From the NCBI GenBank assembly GCA_025210795.1, contig JAOAQZ010000044.1, positions 1-64,000 of the forward strand: DNA of 64,000 bases, read 5' to 3'. The translations under genes and the position numbers were made by a program. This DNA is from Cohaesibacter sp. GTDB lineage: Bacteria > Pseudomonadota > Alphaproteobacteria > Rhizobiales > Cohaesibacteraceae. The notes beneath the pieces were generated by a model. That model did no database searches, was not told where the DNA came from, and saw only the letters and a program-made list of their open reading frames with translations. This document shows positions 48,867 through 58,047 of this stretch, one piece after another (the stretch's first letter is position 1; each line of letters begins with the position of its first letter).

Positions 48867-50066
48867 TTGGGTTTGCGCAATTTCTTCGACAGCATCGAGC
48901 CGCATTTCCTGAAAGGCGGCAAGCTGGAAAAGTACTTTGCTATCTATGAGATGGTCGAGTCCTTTATCTATTCACCCAAAACGGTCACCAAGGCCGCACC
49001 CCATGCACGCGACTATATCGACCTGAAACGGGTCATGTCCTATGTGGTTGTTGCCACCGTGCCCTGTATCCTTTGGGCCTTTTATAATACCGGTTATCAG
49101 GTCAACAGCGCCATCGCCCAACTGGGCGCCGAAAGCGCAACCGGATGGCGGGCGGCCATCTTGTCGGCCTTGGGTATCGGTTTTGATCCGGGCAATATCT
49201 TCGTCAATATGGCCCATGGCCTGTTGTACTTCCTGCCTATCTATATCACCACGCTGGTCGTTGGCGGTATTTTCGAGGTGATCTTCGCCACGGTGCGCGG
49301 CCATGAAGTGAATGAGGGCTTCCTCGTGACCTCCATGCTCTACACCCTGATCATGCCTGCCTCCACACCTCTTTGGATGGTGGCTCTTGGCATTATCTTT
49401 GGCGTGGTTATCGGTAAGGAAGTCTTTGGCGGCACCGGCAAAAACTTCCTCAACCCGGCGCTTACCGGTCGTGCTTTCCTCTATTTCGCCTATCCGGCGG
49501 CTATGTCAGGGGATACGATCTGGACACCGGTTGATGGATTCTCGGGCGCAACGGCCCTTGGCATCACCGCTATAGAAGGACATGGTGCCCTTGATCTGAG
49601 CTGGATGGACGCCTTCATCGGCCTCATGCAAGGATCGCTGGGTGAGACCTCAACCCTTGCCTGCCTGATCGGTGGCCTCTTCCTTCTTTATACCAAAATC
49701 GCCAACTGGCGCCTGATTGTCGGCTGTCTTGCCGGTATGATCGGCTTCTCGACCTTGCTCAACCTCATTGGCTCTGACACCAACCCGATGTTTGCCATGC
49801 CCTGGTATTGGCATCTGGTGCTGGGTGGGTATGCCTTCGGTCTTGTCTTCATGGTCACCGAGCCTGTCTCAGCTGCCATGACCAACAAGGGCCGCCTGTA
49901 TTATGGGGCATTGATCGGCTTCATGGTGGTGATGATCCGTGTCGTCAACCCGGCCTTCCCCGAAGGCATGATGCTGGCCATCCTGTTTGGTAACATCTTT
50001 GCGCCATTGATCGACTATTTCGTCGTCAAGGCCAACATCGCTCGGAGGGCTCGTCGCAATGCCTGA
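48867..50066 (+). CDS. nqrB: Na+-NQR subunit B
   Basis: A 399-residue membrane subunit with about ten helices. It carries riboflavin and one covalent FMN: the acceptor is predicted as Thr229 in FSGATALG, the position labelled by ApbE. SMLYTLIMPASTPLWMVALGIIFG and EPVSAAMTNKGR are further family blocks. A TTG start at 48867, three bases after the nqrA stop, gives the family N-terminus GLRNFFD. It forms the Na+ pathway and quinone site with NqrD and NqrE. Overlaps nqrC by 8 bases. Confidence 0.96.
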   Translation: MGLRNFFDSIEPHFLKGGKLEKYFAIYEMVESFIYSPKTVTKAAPHARDYIDLKRVMSYVVVATVPCILWAFYNTGYQVNSAIAQLGAESATGWRAAILSALGIGFDPGNIFVNMAHGLLYFLPIYITTLVVGGIFEVIFATVRGHEVNEGFLVTSMLYTLIMPASTPLWMVALGIIFGVVIGKEVFGGTGKNFLNPALTGRAFLYFAYPAAMSGDTIWTPVDGFSGATALGITAIEGHGALDLSWMDAFIGLMQGSLGETSTLACLIGGLFLLYTKIANWRLIVGCLAGMIGFSTLLNLIGSDTNPMFAMPWYWHLVLGGYAFGLVFMVTEPVSAAMTNKGRLYYGALIGFMVVMIRVVNPAFPEGMMLAILFGNIFAPLIDYFVVKANIARRARRNA

Positions 50067-50868
50067 AGCGAATGAAAAGCTCAGCCCATGGGCGCGCTTT
50101 AAGGCGCTGCCTGTGGACTCAACCCCCAAAACCATCCTTGTTGCTGTGAGCCTGTGTCTCTTCTGCTCCATGATCGTGTCTGGCGCTGCCGTCATGCTCA
50201 AGCCCATTCAGGAGCAGAACAAGGTTCTCGATAAAAAGCGCAACATTCTGCAGGTCGCAGGCCTGTTTGAAGAAGGCGCGGATATCGAAGAGGCCTTCAA
50301 GGCGGTGGAGCCGCGTCTGGTGGATGTTGCCAGCGGCAAATTCTCCGACGCGGAAGATGCCGCCACCTATGACCAGCGCGCAGCTGCAAAGGATCCGGCA
50401 AAATCCATCGCTCTGGATGAAGATCCTGCATCAATCGGACGTCAGGCCAAACTGGCTTCGATCTATTTGCTGCGTGATGACGCAGGCGAGATCACAAAGA
50501 TCATCCTGCCACTTCATGGCTATGGTCTGTGGTCAACCTTGTATGGCTTCATCGCGCTCAAGCCTGATGGCAATGAAGTCACCGGCCTGCAATTCTATTC
50601 TCACGCCGAGACCCCGGGTCTGGGTGCCGAGGTGGACAATCCGATCTGGCGCAATATGTGGCCGGGCAAGAAGGTCTTTGATGATGCTGGCAATGTTGCC
50701 ATCACCGTTGCCAAGGGCATTCCGTCAGCCGATAAGGCACAGCATCATATTGATGCCTTGGCCGGCGCAACCCTGACCAGCCGCGGCGTGGACAATCTGG
50801 TTCGCTTCTGGTTGGGCGAGCAAGGGTTCAAGCGCTTTCTAGAAAATCTCAAAGCGGGGGCCGCCTGA
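50059..50868 (+). CDS. nqrC: Na+-NQR subunit C
   Basis: A 269-residue subunit anchored by one N-terminal helix (about 26-46), with a periplasmic domain bearing covalent FMN. The acceptor threonine is predicted as Thr238 in DALAGATLTSRG, matching the S/G-A-T-x-T/S site of known NqrC proteins. The LPLHGYGLWSTLYGFIAL block and the SHAETPGLGAEVDNPIW block are conserved. It overlaps nqrB by 8 bases and nqrD by one base, so translation is coupled. Confidence 0.96.
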   Translation: MPEANEKLSPWARFKALPVDSTPKTILVAVSLCLFCSMIVSGAAVMLKPIQEQNKVLDKKRNILQVAGLFEEGADIEEAFKAVEPRLVDVASGKFSDAEDAATYDQRAAAKDPAKSIALDEDPASIGRQAKLASIYLLRDDAGEITKIILPLHGYGLWSTLYGFIALKPDGNEVTGLQFYSHAETPGLGAEVDNPIWRNMWPGKKVFDDAGNVAITVAKGIPSADKAQHHIDALAGATLTSRGVDNLVRFWLGEQGFKRFLENLKAGAA

Positions 50869-51524
50869 TGTCTGAAAGCAAAAAAGAAATGCTTCTCGAC
50901 CCGTTGGTCGATAACAACCCCATTACCTTGCAGGTTCTGGGCATCTGTTCCGCTCTGGCGGTGACCTCATCCTTGCAGGTGGCATTTGTGATGTCCCTTG
51001 CGGTGACGTTGGTGACAGCTTTCTCAAGCTTCTTCATCTCCGCCATCCGCAATGCGATCCCAAGCTCCATCCGCATCATTGTGCAAATGGTCATCATCGC
51101 CTCGCTGGTGATCCTGGTGGATCAGGTTCTAAAGGCTTATGCCTTTGAAATCTCCAAGACCTTGTCGGTCTTTGTGGGCCTGATCATTACCAACTGTATC
51201 GTGATGGGCCGCGCAGAAGCCTTTGCCATGAAGAACGGCCCCGTTGAGAGTTTCCTTGATGGGATCGGCAACGGCCTTGGCTACAGCCTTATCCTGATGC
51301 TGGTCGGCGTCATCCGCGAATTGTTCGGCACCGGCAAGCTGTTTGGCGTTACCATTCTGGAGACGGTCAATAACGGTGGCTGGTATGTGCCAAACGGTCT
51401 TCTTCTGCTCCCGCCAAGCGCTTTCTTCGTCATCGGCCTTCTGATCTGGGCCTTTAGAACATGGAAGCCAAATCAGGTGGAAGCTCGCGACTTTAAAATC
51501 ATCGAACAAGAGGGAGGCCATTAA
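50868..51524 (+). CDS. nqrD: Na+-NQR subunit D
   Basis: A 218-residue six-helix membrane subunit, paralogous to NqrE. One cysteine in LIITNCIVMGRAEAFA and one in the first helix region (LGICSALAVTSS) are the pair that, with two cysteines of NqrE, hold the intramembrane iron centre of the complex. The ATG overlaps the nqrC stop by one base. The C-terminal tail is hydrophilic. It forms the central Na+-translocating part together with NqrE. Confidence 0.96.
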   Translation: MSESKKEMLLDPLVDNNPITLQVLGICSALAVTSSLQVAFVMSLAVTLVTAFSSFFISAIRNAIPSSIRIIVQMVIIASLVILVDQVLKAYAFEISKTLSVFVGLIITNCIVMGRAEAFAMKNGPVESFLDGIGNGLGYSLILMLVGVIRELFGTGKLFGVTILETVNNGGWYVPNGLLLLPPSAFFVIGLLIWAFRTWKPNQVEARDFKIIEQEGGH

Positions 51525-51526
51525 TC

Positions 51527-52135
51527 ATGGAAGGTCTCATATCTCTCTTCGTCAAGGCGATCTTTATTGAAAACCTTGCACTCTCTTTCTTTCTGGGCAT
51601 GTGTACGTTCCTTGCGGTGTCCAAAAAGATCGAAACCGCTCTGGGTCTTGGTATTTCGGTCACGGTGGTGCAGGCCATCACGGTGCCTGCCAACAACCTG
51701 ATCCTGACCTATCTGCTCAATGACGGCGCGCTGGCCTGGGCTGGTTTTCCCGATGTGGATCTGCGCTTCCTTGGCCTGATCTCCTATATCGGGGTGATTG
51801 CCGCCATGGTGCAGATTCTGGAAATGACGCTCGATCGCTTCTTCCCCGCGCTCTATAACGCTCTGGGCATCTTCCTGCCTTTGATCACTGTGAACTGCGC
51901 CATTCTTGGTGGCTCGCTCTTCATGGTGGAGCGCGATTACAACTTTGTGGAAAGTAGCGTTTACGGCCTGTCATCCGGTGTCGGTTGGGCCCTTGCCATC
52001 ACCTTGATGGCCGGTGTGCGCGAAAAGCTGAAATATTCTGATGTGCCCGATGGCCTTCAGGGTCTTGGCATCACCTTCATCACCGCAGGTCTGATGGCTA
52101 TGGGTTTCATGGCTTTCTCCGGCGTGAAACTGTAA
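51527..52135 (+). CDS. nqrE: Na+-NQR subunit E
   Basis: A 202-residue six-helix membrane subunit. The cysteine in FFLGMCTFLAVSKKIETA and the one in TVNCAILGGSLFMVERDY contribute to the iron site shared with NqrD. It is inverted in topology with respect to NqrD in the known complex. It starts two bases after the nqrD stop and is followed by nqrF with a 15-base gap containing GGGGAGG. Confidence 0.96.
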   Translation: MEGLISLFVKAIFIENLALSFFLGMCTFLAVSKKIETALGLGISVTVVQAITVPANNLILTYLLNDGALAWAGFPDVDLRFLGLISYIGVIAAMVQILEMTLDRFFPALYNALGIFLPLITVNCAILGGSLFMVERDYNFVESSVYGLSSGVGWALAITLMAGVREKLKYSDVPDGLQGLGITFITAGLMAMGFMAFSGVKL

Positions 52136-52150
52136 GGGGAGGTTGATCAC

Positions 52151-53374
52151 ATGCAAGATTTTAGCCTAGGCATCACCTTCTTTACCCTCATCGTTCTGGC
52201 TCTGGTGGCAGTTATTCTGTTTGCCAAATCCAAGCTGGTTTCGTCAGGCGATGTGGAAATTACCATCAACAATGAACGCAAGGTCACAGTGCCCGCTGGC
52301 GGCAAGCTGCTGGGCGCCTTGGCTGGCGAGAAGATCTTTATCCCCTCTGCCTGTGGCGGCGGGGGCACCTGTGCCCAGTGCCGCGTGAAGGTGCATGACG
52401 GGGGCGGGTCTATCCTGCCAACCGAAGAATCTCACATCACCAAGCGCGAAGCCCGCGAAGGCGACCGCCTGTCCTGTCAGGTTGCCGTCAAGCAGGACAT
52501 GAATATCGAAGTGCCTGAAGAGGTCTTTGGTGTGAAAAAGTGGGAATGTACGGTTCGCTCAAACGAGAATGTTGCAACCTTCATCAAGGCCTTGGTGCTG
52601 GATCTGCCTGAAGGCGAGGATGTAAACTTCCGCGCAGGTGGTTACATCCAGATCGAAGCGCCAGCCCACGAAGTTGCCTATACCGAATTTGATATCGAGG
52701 AAGACTATCGCGAAGATTGGGACAAGTTCAATCTCTGGCAATATGTCTCCAAGGTGGAAGAGCCGGTCGAGCGCGCCTATTCCATGGCCAACTATCCGGA
52801 AGAAAAAGGCATGATCATGCTCAATGTGCGTGTTGCCTCTCCTCCTCCGGGTTCTGAAGGCATTCCTCCGGGCAAGATGTCCTCTTTCATCTTTAACCTC
52901 AAGCCGGGTGACAAGGTCACCATTTCCGGTCCGTATGGTGAGTTTTTCGCGCGCGAAACCGAAAAGGAAATGGTCTTCATCGGGGGTGGTGCCGGTATGG
53001 CACCGATGCGCTCTCACATTTTCGATCAGCTCAAGCGCCTCAAGAACAAGGATCGCAAGATCACCTTCTGGTATGGTGCCCGTTCGAAGCGCGAAATGTT
53101 CTTTGTCGAAGATTTCGACCAGCTGGCCGCTGAATTCCCGAACTTCACCTGGCATGTCGCGCTGTCTGATGCGCTGCCAGAGGACAATTGGGACGGCTAT
53201 ACCGGCTTTATCCATAACGTGCTGTATGATGAATATCTCAAGGATCACGCAGCGCCTGAGGATTGCGAATATTACATGTGTGGCCCTCCAATCATGAACT
53301 CCTCCGTGATCAACATGCTGCTTGATCTCGGCGTAGAACGTGAAGACATCATGCTTGATGACTTTGGTGGCTAA
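52151..53374 (+). CDS. nqrF: Na+-NQR subunit F, NADH-oxidising
   Basis: A 407-residue subunit that takes electrons from NADH. One N-terminal helix (about 5-24) is followed by a 2Fe-2S ferredoxin domain with ligands Cys68, Cys74, Cys77 (CGGGGTCAQC) and Cys109 (LSCQV), exactly the spacing of the Vibrio protein shifted by two. The FAD domain has RAYSMANYP, and the NADH domain GGGAGMAPMRSHI and a C-terminal MCGPP. The last gene of the operon, ending in a strong terminator. Confidence 0.97.
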   Translation: MQDFSLGITFFTLIVLALVAVILFAKSKLVSSGDVEITINNERKVTVPAGGKLLGALAGEKIFIPSACGGGGTCAQCRVKVHDGGGSILPTEESHITKREAREGDRLSCQVAVKQDMNIEVPEEVFGVKKWECTVRSNENVATFIKALVLDLPEGEDVNFRAGGYIQIEAPAHEVAYTEFDIEEDYREDWDKFNLWQYVSKVEEPVERAYSMANYPEEKGMIMLNVRVASPPPGSEGIPPGKMSSFIFNLKPGDKVTISGPYGEFFARETEKEMVFIGGGAGMAPMRSHIFDQLKRLKNKDRKITFWYGARSKREMFFVEDFDQLAAEFPNFTWHVALSDALPEDNWDGYTGFIHNVLYDEYLKDHAAPEDCEYYMCGPPIMNSSVINMLLDLGVEREDIMLDDFGG

Positions 53375-53392
53375 TCACACCGCTTAGAAACT

Positions 53393-53428
53393 AAAAAACC
53401 GGGTCAGGCCATCCTGATCCGGTTTTTT
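53393..53428 (+). terminator. Rho-independent terminator of nqrABCDEF
   Basis: AAAAAACCGGGTCAGG pairs with CCTGATCCGGTTTTTT (one wobble) around CCAT: 16 pairs with a T6 end. It also serves the convergent transporter gene. Confidence 0.95.
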
Positions 53429-53462
53429 CTTGCCCGTATGTTTGGGGATAAACAGGGTGATG

Positions 53463-54236
53463 CTATCGCAAAAAGAAAGCGATAGACATGCCAAGGCCGA
53501 CCAGAATGACAATGGTGCGCACGATAGAGGCGGGTAACAGGCGCGCCAGATGCGCACCAGCATAGCCGCCCACTGTGGCCGCCAGCATCATGATGATGGC
53601 TTCTTTCCAAAAGACAAGGCCAGCCAGCGCAAAGGTGAGGACAGAGGCAGCCGAGAGAATGAAAGACAGGCCATTTTTAAGGCCATTCATCACATGGATA
53701 TCGCGCATGCCAAGGGATGAGAACAGCGCCAGCAAGATAATGCCCAGTCCGCCATTGAAATAGCCGCCATAAGTGGTGACAACAAGGGTTGAGACCACCT
53801 TGCCTGCTGAAGCTCCAAGAAAGCCTTTTTCCGCGCTATCAGCTCCCGCTTGCTGGTGAGCCTCGCTCCAGCGGCGGATGACTTTGTCAAAGGCAAAAAG
53901 GGCGGTTGCGATCAGCAAGAGCCAAGGGACGATGGTGTTAAAAAGGCTCGATGGGGTCACCATCAGCAAAACAGCACCGGCCACGCCGCCAATAATGGAC
54001 AAAAGAACGAACAGGATCAGCTCCTGCCTGTTATGGGCCTTTAGCTCGCTCAAAAACCCCAGGGTCGAAGAGAGATAGCCGGGAAAGACCGCCACCGCAC
54101 TGGTGGCATTGGCCGGAATGGGCGGCACACCCACAAAAACCAGCGCCGGAAAGGTAAGGAAGCTACCCCCTCCGGCAATGGCATTGAGAATGCCCGCCAA
54201 AAAAGCTGCGCTGATAAGAAGACCAAGATCAAACAT
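53463..54236 (-). CDS. TSUP (TauE/SafE)-family permease
   Basis: A 257-residue permease with about eight helices in two repeats of the family. The opening block reads LLISAAFLAGILNAIAGGGSFLTFPALVF (about 5-33), and the second repeat has TTYGGYFNGGLGIILLALFSSLGMRDIHVMNGLKN with the G-G-x-x-G pattern. Members carry sulfite, sulfoacetate or other organosulfur anions. ATG 54236 follows AGGAGA-like sequence; an upstream ATG at 54305 is less likely. No regulator or sulfur gene lies beside it, so the substrate is unknown. Confidence 0.87.
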   Translation of the reverse strand: MFDLGLLISAAFLAGILNAIAGGGSFLTFPALVFVGVPPIPANATSAVAVFPGYLSSTLGFLSELKAHNRQELILFVLLSIIGGVAGAVLLMVTPSSLFNTIVPWLLLIATALFAFDKVIRRWSEAHQQAGADSAEKGFLGASAGKVVSTLVVTTYGGYFNGGLGIILLALFSSLGMRDIHVMNGLKNGLSFILSAASVLTFALAGLVFWKEAIIMMLAATVGGYAGAHLARLLPASIVRTIVILVGLGMSIAFFLR

Positions 54237-54604
54237 GGCAGGAGACTCTTTGCCGGATTGGATAGAGAAGGGGAAAGAGCGAGCGATGAGGATGGCCCCC
54301 AGCACTGCCTTTGGGCAGGTTGGCAGACAATGGCAGATTTTTATCGTCGCAACAATGTTTGTGTGAGACTAACTCCCATCGTCACCATCCATCAGAGCCG
54401 CATCATGACTATCTGGAATAGGCGCATCTGTTGGCAAAGGGCCTTAATCAGCCATATGGAGCCTTGCGCCCAAAAAAGGGGCATGCACAATCATGGCTGC
54501 AAATCCATCTTCAGCACCAGAAGATAAAGCTACAGACTGCCCGACAGGCGCACCAGCGCCTTTTATTGCGCGATTGACAGATCGGATAGATAAGGACGAT
54601 AGGA
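54237..54604. other. Intergenic region, no gene assigned
   Basis: A 368-base gap between divergent genes (permease left, crotonase right). An 89-codon frame on the plus strand at 54258 has no family signal. Promoters for both genes must lie here. Confidence 0.45.
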
Positions 54605-55414
54605 ATGTCTCAAACGCCCCCACAGCTACCCCAGCTAAAAGATGCCCGCCTGACGCTTGAAAATCGCGTCGCCACCTTGGTGATGGACCGGCATGATGTG
54701 CGCAATGCCCTCACTGGCACGGACCTGATTGATGATATCGTAGCGGTTGCCGAATGGGCCACCAAATCAGCGGATGTCTCTGTTCTGCTGCTAACCGGCG
54801 AAGGCTCGGCTTTCTCGGCGGGCGGCAATATCAAGGATATGGCCGAGCGCGGCGGCGACTTTGCGGGCAATGTGGCCGAGGTGGAAGAGCGCTATCGCCG
54901 CGGGATCCAGCGCATTCCGCTGGCTTTGCAAAATGTTGAAATCCCCATCATCGCAGCCGTCAATGGGCCTGCCATCGGGGCCGGTTTTGACCTTTGCAAT
55001 ATGTGCGACATCCGCATCGCCTCCACCAAGGCCAAATTTGGCGAGACTTTCCTTAATCTTGGCATCATTCCCGGTGATGGCGGAGCGTGGTTCATGCAGC
55101 GCCTCATCGGCTATCAAAGAGCGGCGGAACTCACGCTCACCGGCCGCGTGATCGGAGCCAGGGAAGCGCAGGATTATGGCCTTGTGCTGGAGGTAACCGA
55201 GCCTGACGAGCTAATGGCAGAGGCCACAAAACTGGCTGAGAAAATTGCCTCCCAGCCACCAAAGGCCACGCGCCTGACCAAACGGCTGTTGAAAATGGCC
55301 CAGCGCATGGAGTTAAAAGATTTCCTTGATCTCTCAGCGGCCTATCAAGGCATGAGCCACAATGAGCCCGAGCATCTTGAAGCGGTTCATCGCTTCATGG
55401 ACAAAATGAAATAA
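54605..55414 (+). CDS. Crotonase-fold enoyl-CoA hydratase/isomerase-like protein
   Basis: A 269-residue crotonase-superfamily protein. The oxyanion-hole segments are GEGSAFSAGGNIKDMAE (about 65-81) and NGPAIGAGFDLCNMCD (about 120-135). The two glutamates of classical hydratases are not in place: GGGCE reads GAGFD (Asp129), and FGQPE reads FGETF (Phe149, with Glu147 two residues before). GIIPGDGG supplies Asp158. The pattern is common in alphaproteobacterial crotonases with unproven activity; it does not match DmdD, which keeps both glutamates. AAGGA lies near the start. Gene stands alone. Confidence 0.83.
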   Translation: MSQTPPQLPQLKDARLTLENRVATLVMDRHDVRNALTGTDLIDDIVAVAEWATKSADVSVLLLTGEGSAFSAGGNIKDMAERGGDFAGNVAEVEERYRRGIQRIPLALQNVEIPIIAAVNGPAIGAGFDLCNMCDIRIASTKAKFGETFLNLGIIPGDGGAWFMQRLIGYQRAAELTLTGRVIGAREAQDYGLVLEVTEPDELMAEATKLAEKIASQPPKATRLTKRLLKMAQRMELKDFLDLSAAYQGMSHNEPEHLEAVHRFMDKMK

Positions 55415-55526
55415 TCCTGGCCGGGATGGACAGAGCCCCTGATTGTCGCATCATCTTTAAGGGGGTAAAAGATAAGAGATGATAAGAGATCAATATGCGG
55501 TCTGAGGATTATATGACTGCATAAAA

Positions 55527-55552
55527 TGCGGGCCCAAAACAAAGGGCCCGCA
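55527..55552 (-). terminator. Terminator of the DUF995-like pair
   Basis: TGCGGGCCC / GGGCCCGCA, a perfect 9-bp stem with an 8-base loop, followed on the minus strand by TTTTAT. Confidence 0.85.
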
Positions 55553-55574
55553 GTCTAGTCTCTGAAATAAGAGA

Positions 55575-55928
55575 TCATTTATATGTCAATATAGACCCAC
55601 TTGCGCCCCGAAAGCCTGAACCGCTGAAATATACTTTGGTGCATTTTTCTTTGCCGTTTCTCAGTTTGTTGTAACGGGTACAATTGGCACCATTGCGCCA
55701 AGCCCATCTGCCACTGTCCTTCTTCATTTTCTTATTGTTATTGAAGGTAATCGTGATTTTGCCTGATTTGCTAAAATGCACTGTTCCAGACGCCTTTTCT
55801 TGTTTCCACTTAAGGGTATGGCCAACAATTTTTTGTTTAAAATCCGCTTCTGTCAAAGCTTTGCCCGCAATGGCAGAGCCGCCAGAGAGGAGAAGCAAAG
55901 ATGAGGCAATAAGGGCTAGACGTTTCAT
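55575..55928 (-). CDS. Small secreted DUF995-like protein
   Basis: A 117-residue exported protein. A signal peptide (about 1-22: MKRLALIASSLLLLSGGSAIAG) precedes a basic mature part rich in Lys and aromatic residues: EADFKQKIVGHTLKWKQEKA, then alternating beta-type strands, and the cysteine pair in GANCTRYNKLRNGKEKCTKVYF. This resembles DUF995 proteins (ADFKQKIVGHTLKW matching the family opening L-x-x-G-x-T-W). Function unknown. ATG 55928 follows GGAGG. It is the second of two neighbouring secreted genes on this strand and ends in a terminator. Confidence 0.72.
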   Translation of the reverse strand: MKRLALIASSLLLLSGGSAIAGKALTEADFKQKIVGHTLKWKQEKASGTVHFSKSGKITITFNNNKKMKKDSGRWAWRNGANCTRYNKLRNGKEKCTKVYFSGSGFRGASGSILTYK

Positions 55929-55964
55929 GGCATCCTCCAAATGATTTGAATATCGGACTGAATT

Positions 55965-56441
55965 TTAGAATTTGGCGTCGTAGGTTTTTTTCATTTTGAG
56001 CAATTTTTTGGAAACGCTGTCACCAGCCTTTAATTTTGAGGTTTCCTTATTGCTCCAGTCACTGCCGTTTCCTTTATCGCCAGCGTCTACGGTCCAAAGT
56101 TTGCCGCCATCTTTCATCCAGAGCATGCAATTATTGGAAAAACTGCCCTTCTTTCCGGTCTTGAGATTATACCACTTGCCGGAGCGGCACATTTTGCCTT
56201 TTGAAACGCGCCATTTGCCGATCACAAAGAGAGAGTTGTTTTTTTTGCGGGCATAGAAAGACCCGTCCGGTTTGAAATAGCCAACTGTCTTTGACCAGAA
56301 AACGGATTTGCCCGAATAGATTTTCTTAAGCTCTGTTGCGGAAACCTTTTTGGCACCAGCAGACAGCTTGGCTGCAAAGGAAGGTGTGCTGGCCAGCATG
56401 AGACAAGCAAGGCTGGCGGCAAAAAGAGATGAACGTTTCAT
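55965..56441 (-). CDS. Secreted DUF995-family protein
   Basis: A 158-residue exported protein. A signal peptide (about 1-23, ending SFAA) precedes the domain: TELKKIYSGKSVFW, then GYFKPDGSFYARKK, GKWRVSKGKMCRSGKWYNL and CMLWMKDGGKLWTVD, the order seen in alphaproteobacterial DUF995 proteins (W...GYF..DG.F.A). The mature part is very basic (many Lys). Two cysteines probably form a disulfide. It lies 36 bases before the other DUF995-like gene, probably one operon, and the two may be distant paralogues. Function unknown; a cell-envelope role is a guess. Confidence 0.8.
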   Translation of the reverse strand: MKRSSLFAASLACLMLASTPSFAAKLSAGAKKVSATELKKIYSGKSVFWSKTVGYFKPDGSFYARKKNNSLFVIGKWRVSKGKMCRSGKWYNLKTGKKGSFSNNCMLWMKDGGKLWTVDAGDKGNGSDWSNKETSKLKAGDSVSKKLLKMKKTYDAKF

Positions 56442-56671
56442 GGATGTGGCTCCCGTATGGTCTGCATTGAATATGTCTTGCGACCAGAAATAGAGTATGG
56501 AGGTGGGGGAGCGGTTTCATGATCAAAATTGACTATAGCAAAGACAAGGCTATAAAAATTTCGTCAAGACAAAGCCCGGCAGACGGAATGCTGCAATGGT
56601 TTGGGAAGGCTGCATGGTGGGAGAGGCTGCCCCACAATGCGTTTTGATTCTGGGTGATTGTACAAACACTT

Positions 56672-57832
56672 TTATTTGAAGAGAGAACGTAGCTTGGTCT
56701 CATTCATGACTTTTTGGATCATCTGGGTTTGCTTGCGATCTTCGGTTTTTTGTAAAATACTGCGCATCTGATTGCGTGCGGTATTGATGGATATCTGAGA
56801 ATGCTCTGCATAATCTTGCAGGCTGCTGCCCTTGCAAAGAGCAATCACCAGCCGGCTTTCTGCCGGTGTTAGCTGATACAGGCTATAAAGAGCTTGTGGG
56901 TTGAGGTGATCGAGTTGTTCTGGATTATCAATGAACAAAATATGGAAACCGGTTTCTTTATCGTCTGCCACAACGCGAATGGTATTGGTGGCGCGTGAGC
57001 GAAACATGAAGGCGGTTCGGCGCTCACCATTGTTGAAATGCAGCACGAAAGGGTCTGAGACAAACTTGCGTGCTCCCGTTTCTTCTGTCTCAGAGGTTGC
57101 AAAGGCCAAACGGAATTTGGAGGCATTGGGCGATGCAGACCACAGCAATTGATCTTTCACAATTTTGATGTCTTTTGCATAACGATCCAGAAAATTTTGG
57201 GCATTGCGATTGAAATAGATAACCTTGCCAGAATTATCGAGCAAGAAGACCGCTCCGCTTAATTGATCAAGTACCTGCTGGGCGGCTGTTCGCTCAATGA
57301 AAAACTGCCCCATCTTGCGTTTGATATCCATCACGCGCCGTAAATGAGGGATTAGTTTCTTTAGATAATGATCCAGTTCTGTAAGATGCTCATCATATTG
57401 TTTTTCAAACATATAGCCGATGCCCAGGGCTCGACCGTCTTCCTGAAATAACATGGAACCGGCCCCACGGTCTCGGCCATCAATCGCTCTTAAAAAATCG
57501 TTGTAATATTCGGTTTGGTACAAGTCGTTCATCGAGATGATTTGCTGCGTATGAATGATGTCGCCAGCCTTTGATGAGGCAAATTGCTGGGTCCATGGGG
57601 CAACGAATTGATAATGCTCGAAAAAAAGGCTCTCCATATAGTTTGGAATATTGGTAACTCTTGCAGCTATTTCCTGTTTCATTGAAAAGTCATAGCCGAA
57701 CAGGCCCACACAAACCTCCGGATACTCGTCTGAAAGAATATCAGCCATCATAGAGAGGGGCTTGTCGTCTGTAGCATAATCATACAAACGGTCTAAAAGC
57801 AGATTATATTGCTCGAGTTTGAATATCTGCAT
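56672..57832 (-). CDS. LuxR-type transcriptional regulator with PAS-like domain
   Basis: A 386-residue regulator. The C-terminus (about 318-386) is a LuxR-type helix-turn-helix: YQLTPAESRLVIALCKGSSL, then DYAEHSQISINTARNQMRSIL. The middle (about 195-300) resembles a PAS domain (AVFLLDNSGKVIYFNRNAQNFL). The N-terminal 190 residues are not recognised. No receiver domain or phosphorylation site is visible, so the input is probably a ligand bound by the N-terminal or PAS-like domain. It is read leftwards, away from the 12-bp inverted repeat at 58048-58078, which lies about 215 bases upstream of its start. No target gene is obvious. Confidence 0.85.
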   Translation of the reverse strand: MQIFKLEQYNLLLDRLYDYATDDKPLSMMADILSDEYPEVCVGLFGYDFSMKQEIAARVTNIPNYMESLFFEHYQFVAPWTQQFASSKAGDIIHTQQIISMNDLYQTEYYNDFLRAIDGRDRGAGSMLFQEDGRALGIGYMFEKQYDEHLTELDHYLKKLIPHLRRVMDIKRKMGQFFIERTAAQQVLDQLSGAVFLLDNSGKVIYFNRNAQNFLDRYAKDIKIVKDQLLWSASPNASKFRLAFATSETEETGARKFVSDPFVLHFNNGERRTAFMFRSRATNTIRVVADDKETGFHILFIDNPEQLDHLNPQALYSLYQLTPAESRLVIALCKGSSLQDYAEHSQISINTARNQMRSILQKTEDRKQTQMIQKVMNETKLRSLFK

Positions 57833-58047
57833 CGTCCATCCAAATAAAAGCGTTTCAGCGCCCCCATGCCAGAAGATACCCGCTTGATCAGGCTGCCTGA
57901 TATTGGTGCTGCATGATGTGGGGCAGCGAGGAATAAAAGTCGGCCAGAAGAATTGAATAAAGCGGGCTTTGACAGGAAGACAAAGACAACTTTAAGACAG
58001 CCGATATCTTTGAAAATGATGTACTGGCCCTTGCAGGCTTCTATTAT

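Noticed and set aside
54605..55414. Assignment of the second crotonase as DmdD to complete a DMSP demethylation pathway
   Set aside because: DmdD uses two glutamates at the canonical positions, and neither is present here. Only acuI and a DmdB-like ligase support a DMSP link.
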